Of a DNA stretch of 35,325 bases, positions 16,188 to 23,640 are shown one piece after another (positions within the stretch are counted from its first letter, which is position 1; each line of letters opens with the position of its first letter). The notes under the pieces are model-generated. The model worked only from the letters and a program-made list of their open reading frames with translations. It had not been told where the DNA came from and searched no databases. A program made the translations under genes and the position numbers. The stretch covers positions 1 to 35,325 of the forward strand of contig JAEZQN010000337.1 of the NCBI GenBank assembly GCA_023441145.1, given 5' to 3'. The DNA is from Bacillota bacterium (GTDB lineage: Bacteria > Bacillota > Clostridia > Lachnospirales > Lachnospiraceae).

Positions 16188-19100
16188 ATGAAAGAGAAAA
16201 TTAGCCAGGTAGCAAAAGAAGTATATCAGTGGGAAGTGCCAAGAATTTTCTTGTCGAGAGAAACACTAGATATTAGTGTAGAATTAGGCAAGAGTTATCA
16301 AGGTTCTTTTGTTGTCAGCAATAGTGATCATGCCTATATGAAGGGGGTAGTCTATTCCTCAGACGAGAACCTGACATTTGAAAAGTCTATGTTTACAGGA
16401 GATGAATCTGTCATCACCTTTACCTATTCCGCAGAAAATGTATTAAAGGATGTTAGGAATAAGGTTGGAATAATCACAATTGTCACTAATTTCGGTGAAG
16501 TAACGCTACCTTACGAAGCAAATATAGAAGCCCCTTATTTTGAAAGTTCGTTAGGAAGAGTCAAGGATCTGTTTCATCTTACGAATCTAGCAAAGACAGA
16601 TTGGTCACAAGCGGTACATATCTTTAAATCTACCGATTTTAAACGAATTATTTTGGCAAATCAGGAAAAATATCATAGTCTTTATGATGGTCTTATTAAA
16701 AGCCCTTCTACTAGTCAGGCTCTTGAGGAGTTCTTAATTGCAATTCACAAAAAGATGGCAATTAACGTAGTTGCCGATCCTGTCAATATCAAACATGAGG
16801 AAATTGAGAAAAGCTTTCGAGATAGAATTACTCTGACGAAGAACCAGTGGGGCTATAAGGAATATCGTATTTGGTCAGATGTGGATTTTATTATTCCTGA
16901 GCGCAAATATATCTGGACTGACAGCTTTGTTATGGATACGTACCCACTAGAATATATGATAGATGCTACTCTTTTAAAAAGGGGTACTAATATCGGGCAT
17001 ATTTATGTTTCTTCAGTATACCAGACTATAGAGATTACTATAGAAGTGAATCGTGCTTCCAAAAGTTTGGAAGCTGACTTAGAACGTCGTGATCGTCATA
17101 AAAAGGCCAAGTATGGAGCTTTGCTAGTAAAAAAATATATGGACTTTCGACTTAATAATTTGTCGAAGGCGGAGTATGAAGATAGCCTTGAAGCTATATT
17201 AACCAATCTTACAGCCATTGCTCCTTCTACCACAGAACAGTTATGGACAGCCCATTACTATATGGTGTCTGGTAAAAATGAAAAGCTAGCTAAGTTAATG
17301 GATGCTTTCGTCGGTCATGAAAAGGAATTATTAGATGAATCAGTTGGATACTATTTAGCTTATTTATATCTGAATGCTTTATACACCAAAAGACCTGAGG
17401 ATATCAGTCAAGCAATTGAAACTATTGAGGAGTATTATCAAAAGGAATCAAAGGATTGGAAGCTATTATGGTATCTCTTTTACTTAGATAAGAAGTATGA
17501 TGAGGATACAACTCTTAAGTTAGCTGCTCTAAAAGAACAGCTAAATGCTGGTGTGAAAAGCCCAGTGCTTTATTTTGAAGCTTGTATGTGCTACAACCAA
17601 GAGCCTGAATTATTGATGAAGGCTGATGAATTAGAACTTTCTATTGTACATTGGGGAATTCGTCATGGTTGCTTTAAAAGTGATTTAGCAGAGCAGTATG
17701 TCTTTATGTGCTCTAGAACAAAAGGCTTTGATAAAAAGCTGTATGAGGATCTCTGTCTACTGTATGAACAGTATCCTACCAATGAGTGTCTTCAGACAAT
17801 ATGTCGTATGCTAATCAGTGGGCAAAAGACAGACTTTAAGTATTTTAAGTGGTATAAGATTGGCGTCGAAAAACAATTAAAGATTACAGAGCTATATGAA
17901 TATTACATCTATGCCATGAATGAAACATTGGATATAAAGATGAATCATTCCGTTCTTCTTTATTTCATCTACAATAATAACCTAACAGAGGCTAAAAAAG
18001 CATTTCTTTATTCCTATATAATAAAAAATAAGGATAGCATACCATCTATTTACAACACCTATCGAAAACAAATGGAGACATTTAGTAAGAGGATGTTGGA
18101 AAGAAAACTGGTGAATCACAATTTATCCATTCTCTACGAGGAGATGCTAACAGATAGCAACATGGATGAGTCTGTTTGTAGACTTCTTCCTTCTGTTTTG
18201 TTTCAATATGAAATTACCTGTGACAATCCTAAGATGTGTGGGGTAATCATAGCTCACAAGGAGTTAAATGAGGAGCAAGAGGCCCCATTTGAAAATGGAA
18301 AAGCACAAGTTAGTATAGTGACGGACCAGGCTTGTATCTATTTATATGATGAAAAGGGAAATCGCTATGTGGCATCCACCTCCTATACATTGAATCCATT
18401 GTTTCATAATACAAGGCTCATTAAGGATTGCTATCAAAAGAATAAGCAGGATATCAAGCTATTACTCCATATAAATCAGACATTAAGTAGTGCAGAAAAA
18501 AAGGAAAAGGAAGGCTTCTTTATTCAAAATCGATTGCTTGAGTCTGAGGAGGTTAGCCTATCCTATAAAAGCTATGCCTACGTAGAAATGATTGAATATT
18601 ACTATGGTATGGGTAATATGGAAAAGCTAGAAGAGTATCTTCGTACTTTGGATTTATCTATTATCAATGGGTTAGAACGATGCAAGGTAATAGAATATAT
18701 GATTATGCGAGATTTGATTAAAGAGGCATATGAAGCTATTCTATGCTATGGATATGAGCAAATTGCTGTGAAACGATTGGTAAAGCTTGCAACCATATTA
18801 CTAGAGAGAGACGATCGTACTAATCCAGAAAGGCTACTGAACCTATGTTACTTTATCTATGAGAAGAATAAAGCGAACAAAATCATCATGCAGTATCTAT
18901 CGGATTACTATCAGCAATCTACGGAGTGTCTTTTTAATCTGTGGAAAAGTACCTGTCAGATGAATCTTGAGACTGCTGAGATAGAGGAAAGACTTCTTGG
19001 ACAGATGTTATTTGGGGAAAGTCTTTTGCTTCGTTCCTTTGAAGTTTTTATATCCTATTACCGACATCCAAAAAACAAGCAGCTCATACAGGCTTATCTT

Positions 19101-19748
19101 AATTACTGTGCTTATCATTATTTAGTAAAGGATCGTTTTACGGAGTCCCAGTTATTTGACATTATGCGAACAGAAGCTCAAACCCATCAAAGTCGATCCT
19201 GTCAGCTAGCATTGTTAAAGTACTATGCAACCCAAGGACAGTTAGACGAAGAAACTCTAAAATTTGCGGACATAAAGCTACATCAGTTTATAAAAGAGGG
19301 GGTAGTTCTTCCGTTTTTTAAAGATTTTCGTGACCGCCTTGAGATTCCTCACAGTATATATGACAAGTATTATGTACAATACAACACCAATCCAAAAAAT
19401 AAGGTAAAAATCTTTTACTGTGTACTAGATGAAACCAATAGGGAAAGTGCTTATATTGAACAGACTATGACCAATGTGTACGAGGGTATTTATGTTATGG
19501 ATTTTATTCTATTTGTTAATGAAACTCTTCAGTACTATATTGTGGAGGAGAATCAGGATGGACAAAGTATAACCGAAAGTATACGGGTTTCTTTAGATCC
19601 AGGAATTGAGAAAGCAGATAACCGATATGGTCAGATTAATCTGATGTACCAGGCAAAAGATATTCAGGATGAAAAGACATTATTAGAGTTAATGAGACAA
19701 TATGTTGTAGAAGAACATATTGATACGATGTTATTTACACCATTATAA
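16188..19748 (+). CDS. 1186-aa helical-repeat protein, DUF5717-like
   Basis: First gene of the four-gene operon. It has no signal peptide or membrane helix and is probably cytoplasmic. The first 115 residues look beta-rich (ISVELGKSYQGSFVVSNSD, VTLPYEANIEAPYFE), like an Ig/BACON-type sandwich. Most of the rest is amphipathic helix rich in Y, L, E and K, like a TPR or alpha-solenoid. Two beta-rich blocks interrupt it, near 676-745 and 1065-1135; both open with a DNPK/TNPK motif and may be copies of one domain. From memory it fits the family called DUF5717 in Lachnospiraceae; I could not check this. The next gene follows after 14 nt. A scaffold role for the Hsp70-like partner is inference. No catalytic motif was found. 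Confidence 0.7.
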   Translation: MKEKISQVAKEVYQWEVPRIFLSRETLDISVELGKSYQGSFVVSNSDHAYMKGVVYSSDENLTFEKSMFTGDESVITFTYSAENVLKDVRNKVGIITIVTNFGEVTLPYEANIEAPYFESSLGRVKDLFHLTNLAKTDWSQAVHIFKSTDFKRIILANQEKYHSLYDGLIKSPSTSQALEEFLIAIHKKMAINVVADPVNIKHEEIEKSFRDRITLTKNQWGYKEYRIWSDVDFIIPERKYIWTDSFVMDTYPLEYMIDATLLKRGTNIGHIYVSSVYQTIEITIEVNRASKSLEADLERRDRHKKAKYGALLVKKYMDFRLNNLSKAEYEDSLEAILTNLTAIAPSTTEQLWTAHYYMVSGKNEKLAKLMDAFVGHEKELLDESVGYYLAYLYLNALYTKRPEDISQAIETIEEYYQKESKDWKLLWYLFYLDKKYDEDTTLKLAALKEQLNAGVKSPVLYFEACMCYNQEPELLMKADELELSIVHWGIRHGCFKSDLAEQYVFMCSRTKGFDKKLYEDLCLLYEQYPTNECLQTICRMLISGQKTDFKYFKWYKIGVEKQLKITELYEYYIYAMNETLDIKMNHSVLLYFIYNNNLTEAKKAFLYSYIIKNKDSIPSIYNTYRKQMETFSKRMLERKLVNHNLSILYEEMLTDSNMDESVCRLLPSVLFQYEITCDNPKMCGVIIAHKELNEEQEAPFENGKAQVSIVTDQACIYLYDEKGNRYVASTSYTLNPLFHNTRLIKDCYQKNKQDIKLLLHINQTLSSAEKKEKEGFFIQNRLLESEEVSLSYKSYAYVEMIEYYYGMGNMEKLEEYLRTLDLSIINGLERCKVIEYMIMRDLIKEAYEAILCYGYEQIAVKRLVKLATILLERDDRTNPERLLNLCYFIYEKNKANKIIMQYLSDYYQQSTECLFNLWKSTCQMNLETAEIEERLLGQMLFGESLLLRSFEVFISYYRHPKNKQLIQAYLNYCAYHYLVKDRFTESQLFDIMRTEAQTHQSRSCQLALLKYYATQGQLDEETLKFADIKLHQFIKEGVVLPFFKDFRDRLEIPHSIYDKYYVQYNTNPKNKVKIFYCVLDETNRESAYIEQTMTNVYEGIYVMDFILFVNETLQYYIVEENQDGQSITESIRVSLDPGIEKADNRYGQINLMYQAKDIQDEKTLLELMRQYVVEEHIDTMLFTPL

Positions 19749-19762
19749 AGGAGGGTTTCTAA

Positions 19763-21025
19763 ATGTCTGAGGAAAGAAAGCTTGTAGTCGGAATGGACCT
19801 ATGTAACGACTATACCCAGCTTAGCTTATATAACCATAGTAAATACGAAGCAGAAACCTTCTTTATTAATGCAGAAGAACAAGAGTATAAAATTCCTACC
19901 GTGTTAGCCGTTCGAGAGGATATGAAAGAATGGCTGTATGGAAAGGAAGCACTACAATGTGGGTATGAGAGAAAGGGGCATCTATTAAAGAACTTTCTTG
20001 CGTACTCCCAGGCAAGTGTAGAAATCTATGGAATGCAGTTTAGTAGAGCACAGATTTATGAGCGTTTTTTACGTAAAGTTCTTCTCCTTCTTAAAAAGGA
20101 TTACCCCAATGACTCTATTCATAGATTGGTAATCACCTTAAAGAAGGCAGAACCAGAGCTTATGAAAGAATTATATATTGCTCTAGAAACCATGGGTTTA
20201 AGAAAGGATAGAGTTCATATCCAGAGCCATGAACAAAGCTATCTGTATTTTGCTCTTAGCCAGAAAAAAGAGTTATGGATGAATGATGTGGCCTTGTTTG
20301 AGTATGATAGAGATGGGCTTACTTACTATCAGATTGGAATTGATCGACGAAGCAGACCAATGCTTGTAGGATTAGAAAAGAAAGACTTCTCCGATACCAT
20401 GACCTATTCCATGATAAAGGAAAAACCAGAATCTTTATCCTATATGTTTGACAATATAACCACTAGCGTATTTCATAAACAAATTATATCAACCATTTAC
20501 CTAACAGGAGAGGGGTTTGAAGCTAACTGGGTAAAGCCATTGTTACAGCAGCTTTGTATTGGACGTCGTCTATTTATCGGACAAAACCTCTATTGCTATG
20601 GTGCCTGTTATGCGGCTAAGGAGGAAAGCCAGGGAGAACGATTTGGTGACTTTGCTTTCCTAAGCAGTGAATCTTTACCATACTCTGTTACTATGTCTTT
20701 ATATACTGGTGGTGAGATAAAAACAGTCACCCTAGTGGACACAGCTACCCCATGGTATGAGGTAAAACAACACTTTAATGTAATACTAGATGAGGAGAAA
20801 GAGTTGACCTTTGTGCTAAGAGACGCTCTAAAGAAGACCACTCAAACTAGAATCCTTACCTTAGAAGGCCTAGAAACAGAACTTCGCATGGAAAGAGGTA
20901 CTAGATTAGAGATACGTCTATCCTCCAATAAAGAGAAAGAACTAATTGTAACGATAAAGGATAAAGGATTTGGAGCGATGTATCCTTCCTCAAATCGTAT
21001 TTGGGAAAAAATAATTCTATGTTAA
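19763..21025 (+). CDS. Divergent Hsp70-like protein, DUF5716-like
   Basis: The 420-aa protein follows the Hsp70 plan. Phosphate-1: VVGMDLCNDYTQLSLY (8-23). YKIPTVLAV and WLYGKEALQ (42-65) match the Hsp70 TPS-V-F/G-AK stretch. VHIQSHEQSYLYFAL (151-165) sits where Hsp70 has INEPTAAALAYG. The adenosine loop is IYLTGEGFE (245-253), followed by YCYGACYAA (277-285) in place of the VAIGAA helix. Residues about 305-405 resemble the Hsp70 substrate-binding beta-sandwich (MSLYTGGEIKTVTLV, LEIRLSSNKEKELIV). The phosphate-2 motif DxGGGT is replaced by ALFEYDRDGLTYY (177-189), and the helical lid is missing. It may therefore bind nucleotide without normal hydrolysis. SD AAGGAGGG. Spacers to its neighbours are 14 and 10 nt. 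The family name DUF5716 is from memory. Confidence 0.72.
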   Translation: MSEERKLVVGMDLCNDYTQLSLYNHSKYEAETFFINAEEQEYKIPTVLAVREDMKEWLYGKEALQCGYERKGHLLKNFLAYSQASVEIYGMQFSRAQIYERFLRKVLLLLKKDYPNDSIHRLVITLKKAEPELMKELYIALETMGLRKDRVHIQSHEQSYLYFALSQKKELWMNDVALFEYDRDGLTYYQIGIDRRSRPMLVGLEKKDFSDTMTYSMIKEKPESLSYMFDNITTSVFHKQIISTIYLTGEGFEANWVKPLLQQLCIGRRLFIGQNLYCYGACYAAKEESQGERFGDFAFLSSESLPYSVTMSLYTGGEIKTVTLVDTATPWYEVKQHFNVILDEEKELTFVLRDALKKTTQTRILTLEGLETELRMERGTRLEIRLSSNKEKELIVTIKDKGFGAMYPSSNRIWEKIILC

Positions 21026-21035
21026 GGAGGTTCAT

Positions 21036-21875
21036 ATGGGAAAAATTATATTATGTACAGGAAAAATAGCCAATGAACCTTACGTCTTTGTTATGTCCAA
21101 TACTCCTGTATACAGCGTTGAGGAAATGAGTTATTATCTATATACCCATGTTTATGAAATAGAAGAGGATTTCTTAAGTGAGAGTCTTATTCTGTGGGTT
21201 AAAAATGAGCTTCAGATGGAAGAACTGGCAGAGAAATTGGCCAAATTAAAACATAATAGGAATAACCTAAAAGATATTATTGTCACCATTCTATGTAGCA
21301 ATGACTATTATACCGAGAGAGAAATAAAGGAACTGGTTGTTGTATTAAATCAGATTATGGACCTTCCTCTGATAAAACGTAGAAAAATACGTGGAGATTA
21401 TTTCTTGAAGTATCAGCTATATAGCCATGCAGTAACAGAATATCAGTCTATACTTAATGATAAGGATATTCGGCTGTTTTCTAAGGAGGAGTATGGGAAT
21501 ATCCTTCATAATATGGGGATTACTCATATTCATATAACATCCTATTTAGAAGGGGCTTTGTGCTTTAGGGAGGCTTATAACCTAAATCAGAATCCAGACA
21601 CCTTGCATCAGTATATGCTATCGCTTTACTTAGCGGAGGAGTTCGACTTATTTACAGAGGAACAGCTAAATTACGGACTTCCTGAGAATTATGAAGAAAT
21701 TATTGAAGCAGAAGTGAAGAATTCTAGGCAACTGGCTGAAAAAGATGATAAATACCTGCAAATAGACAAACTAGTTGAATTAAAGCGTGCTGGCAAGGTA
21801 AACGAATACTATGACTGGATAGAGAAGACTTTGGGTGAGTGGAAAAGAATATATCGGAGACAGGTGGAAAACTAA
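21036..21875 (+). CDS. Helical, TPR-like protein of the Hsp70-like operon
   Basis: The 279-aa protein is cytoplasmic by appearance. The first 100 residues contain a short beta start (KIILCTGKIANEPYVFVMS) and helices. From about 113 a tandem helical region follows (YFLKYQLYSHAVTEYQSIL, then NILHNMGITHIHITSYLEGA and CFREAYNLNQNPDTLHQYML) with TPR-like spacing of small and aromatic residues. Known Hsp70 partners (Hop, CHIP, Tah1) use TPRs to bind the chaperone, so a co-chaperone or adaptor role is a natural guess, but it is inference. SD AAGGAGG, 10 nt after the Hsp70-like gene. I do not recognise a named family. Confidence 0.65.
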   Translation: MGKIILCTGKIANEPYVFVMSNTPVYSVEEMSYYLYTHVYEIEEDFLSESLILWVKNELQMEELAEKLAKLKHNRNNLKDIIVTILCSNDYYTEREIKELVVVLNQIMDLPLIKRRKIRGDYFLKYQLYSHAVTEYQSILNDKDIRLFSKEEYGNILHNMGITHIHITSYLEGALCFREAYNLNQNPDTLHQYMLSLYLAEEFDLFTEEQLNYGLPENYEEIIEAEVKNSRQLAEKDDKYLQIDKLVELKRAGKVNEYYDWIEKTLGEWKRIYRRQVEN

Positions 21876-21903
21876 TATCCGAGTATAAATATGGAGGCTA
21901 CCA

Positions 21904-23088
21904 ATGGGATTATGGAACCGATTGAGAAAAACAAAGAAAGAAACCGATGTTGTGGCTACTCCCCAAGAAGTTGAGGAGCTCGTAAGAACACCGTTGGAAA
22001 AACTTAATTATAACGGGGGGAGTGCAGGGGAGCGTAAAGCTTATGTGACACAGAACTGTCAACAGATAATTGAAACTACCAAACAGCTTGAGGAATTTTC
22101 AAAGGAATACCAGGTCGTAACCTCTTATCTCTCAGATATACAAGTCATTGATTCTCTTCCAGAGGAAGCTAGAAAGGTAGTTGATGATTCGGCTAGAATG
22201 ATTGTTACCCTTACAAGAGAGAGACTAAAATATCAAAATCATTCAGAGAAATTGACTCAGAAACAACTCCTTATGTTAGAAACCTATGAGGATTCACTTC
22301 CTGATGAGATAAGGAAAATCAATCGTATGGAGATGTATCAGACAGCTCTAAATAGTGATCTTGCTAAGTTAGAGGGCGAAAAAAGCAGCTTATTGAACCA
22401 TATGGAGAATCTGTATAAGAGAAAGAATAATTTAAAGCACCTAGGCATTTTTGCAGTAGCTCTTATTACTCTTCTACTATGTCTTATTATATACTTTATA
22501 ATTGGAGCAGATAAAACCTACGAGATACCACTTATTGTTACTGTACTAATATCTACTGTATGTACAGTAGCCCTAGGGTTGGAAATTACCAATATACGGG
22601 GTGGCATGGCAAGAACAGAACGGAAAATAGGCAAGGCCATTGGTCTTTTAAATCGGGTAAAAATTAAGTATATTAATAATAGATGTGCACTGGATTACGT
22701 TTATGAAAAGTTTGGTATAAATAGTTCCTCTCAGTTGACTTATTTCTGGGAAGAATATATGAAGCAGCAGGAAGAAGATAAAAAGTTTAAAAAGAATACC
22801 GAGCTTCTCAATTACTATTGTGAGAAACTCATTAAAGACTTAAACCAGTACCAAATAAGGGATTGTGAGGTCTGGACACACCAAGCTATTGCGTTACTAG
22901 ATAGTAAAGAATTAGTGGAAATTCGCCATCGCTTGAATGTACGAAGACAGAAACTTCGAGAACGTATGGATTATAATACTAGTACGAGAAATGAAAGTAT
23001 TGAAAACATTAAAGAGGTTTTAAAAACCAGACCTGAAGCAAGAGTAGAAATTATTGAAGTGTTAGCAAAATATCACATTGAAATCTAA
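21904..23088 (+). CDS. Coiled-coil protein with two central membrane helices
   Basis: Last gene of the operon, 394 aa. Residues 44-175 are long charged helices with heptad character (QLEEFSKEYQ, RLKYQNHSEKLTQKQLLMLE). Two membrane helices follow at about 179-200 (LGIFAVALITLLLCLIIYFI) and 208-227 (IPLIVTVLISTVCTVALGLE), joined by a loop of about eight residues (GADKTYEI). A second long helical region runs to the C-terminus. Both ends should be on the cytoplasmic side, so the protein looks like a membrane anchor holding two coiled-coil arms towards the cytoplasmic partners encoded upstream. SD GGAGG precedes ATG 21904, 28 nt after the TPR-like gene. No homology to a known system is recognised. 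Confidence 0.68.
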   Translation: MGLWNRLRKTKKETDVVATPQEVEELVRTPLEKLNYNGGSAGERKAYVTQNCQQIIETTKQLEEFSKEYQVVTSYLSDIQVIDSLPEEARKVVDDSARMIVTLTRERLKYQNHSEKLTQKQLLMLETYEDSLPDEIRKINRMEMYQTALNSDLAKLEGEKSSLLNHMENLYKRKNNLKHLGIFAVALITLLLCLIIYFIIGADKTYEIPLIVTVLISTVCTVALGLEITNIRGGMARTERKIGKAIGLLNRVKIKYINNRCALDYVYEKFGINSSSQLTYFWEEYMKQQEEDKKFKKNTELLNYYCEKLIKDLNQYQIRDCEVWTHQAIALLDSKELVEIRHRLNVRRQKLRERMDYNTSTRNESIENIKEVLKTRPEARVEIIEVLAKYHIEI

Positions 23089-23107
23089 TTTTTTCTTTAC
23101 ATAGGGC

Positions 23108-23136
23108 TTGACAGATTCGCAATCATTCAATAGTAT
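23108..23136 (+). promoter_or_regulatory. Promoter of the valS T-box transcript
   Basis: The perfect -35 TTGACA (23108-23113) is followed at 17 bp by TAGTAT (23131-23136). TATAAT at 23134-23139 overlaps it but would need a 20-bp spacer. Confidence 0.65.
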
Positions 23137-23149
23137 AATAATGAATATA

Positions 23150-23384
23150 AGGAAAATGTAATGATGGAGAAGAGTAAGCAAAAGGTCTTTTCAGAGAGGA
23201 TGCCTCGTAGGCTGCAAGGGTATCTAAAGGAACATTTGTTGAAGGTAGCTCTTAAACAGTATTTCTGAAACTAAGTAGGAAGTAACGCATTAGCCACGTT
23301 ATCGGCTTATAAAGGTGATAGTTATATCATGAATTAAGGTGGTACCACGGTTTTCGTCCTTAGAGGCGGAAAGTGGTACCTTTT
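23150..23384 (+). promoter_or_regulatory. Valine T-box riboswitch leader
   Basis: The T-box sequence AAGGTGGTACCACGG (23336-23350) is canonical. Upstream lie Stem I features: GATGGAGAAGAGTAAG with the AGTA loop-E strand, AGAGAGGATGCC and GGCTGCAAGGG in the distal part, and GAAGGTAGCTCTT on the 3' side, where CTCTT pairs with AAGAG. The specifier is best read as GTA (Val), in agreement with valS downstream. Uncharged tRNA-Val would stabilise the antiterminator and raise valS expression. Confidence 0.88.
23341..23384 (+). terminator. T-box leader terminator
   Basis: GGTACCAC within the T-box pairs with GTGGTACC at 23373-23380, followed by TTTT. The stem competes with the antiterminator. Confidence 0.85.
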
Positions 23385-23421
23385 ATATTACAAGAAATTG
23401 CTTTGCAACTTCTTGTAATAT

Positions 23422-23453
23422 AAAGGCTCTCATCTTTATGAGAGCCAGAATGC
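23422..23453 (+). repeat. 32-bp direct repeat, copy 1
   Basis: It is identical to 23576-23607 and consists of AAA, the GGCTCTCAT-CTTT-ATGAGAGCC hairpin and AGAATGC. The copies are 154 bp apart. Sequence beyond the repeat diverges at once on the right (GCAC versus ACAT). Confidence 0.9.
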
Positions 23454-23575
23454 GCACTCGCTTATAAGGAGTTTATCCTCCCGCTGGTCGGATAACGCTC
23501 GGCGCCACAAAGTGGGTTCACCCACTTTGATATATGCGAAGGCAAAGAAATTACTATGTAATTTCTAGGAATCAA

Positions 23576-23607
23576 AAAGGCTCTCATCTTTATGAGAGCC
23601 AGAATGC
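23576..23607 (+). repeat. 32-bp direct repeat, copy 2
   Basis: Exact copy of 23422-23453. It ends 33 bp before the valS start codon, so its hairpin lies close upstream of the ribosome-binding site. Confidence 0.9.
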
Positions 23608-23640
23608 ACATGGGAATTGCTAACCGAAAGGAGTAATAGA

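Larger units (their letters stand above)
23384..23607 (+). repeat. Palindromic repeat cluster between T-box and valS
   Basis: These 224 bp form a chain of hairpins with no gene. They are: 23384-23422 (TATATTACAAGAA stem); 23425-23446 (GGCTCTCAT/ATGAGAGCC); 23473-23495 (TTATCC/GGATAA); 23509-23528 (AAAGTGGG/CCCACTTT); 23546-23566 (AGAAATTAC/GTAATTTCT); and 23579-23600 (the second GGCTCTCAT hairpin). Two related units, each an AAATT-type hairpin plus a GGCTCTCAT hairpin, flank a middle part of about 92 bp that is clearly richer in GC than the neighbourhood (CTCCCGCTGG, CGCTCGGCGCC). It looks like an inserted repeat element in the valS 5' UTR. Confidence 0.75.

Noticed and set aside
16188..23088. 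Phage-defence system
   Set aside because: There is no nuclease, helicase, TIR, protease or other effector motif, base use is like the neighbours, and no mobile-element marks are present; a housekeeping or developmental role fits better.
23384..23607. CRISPR-like array
   Set aside because: There are only two 32-bp copies, 154 bp apart, each a hairpin, with no regular spacers and no cas genes.
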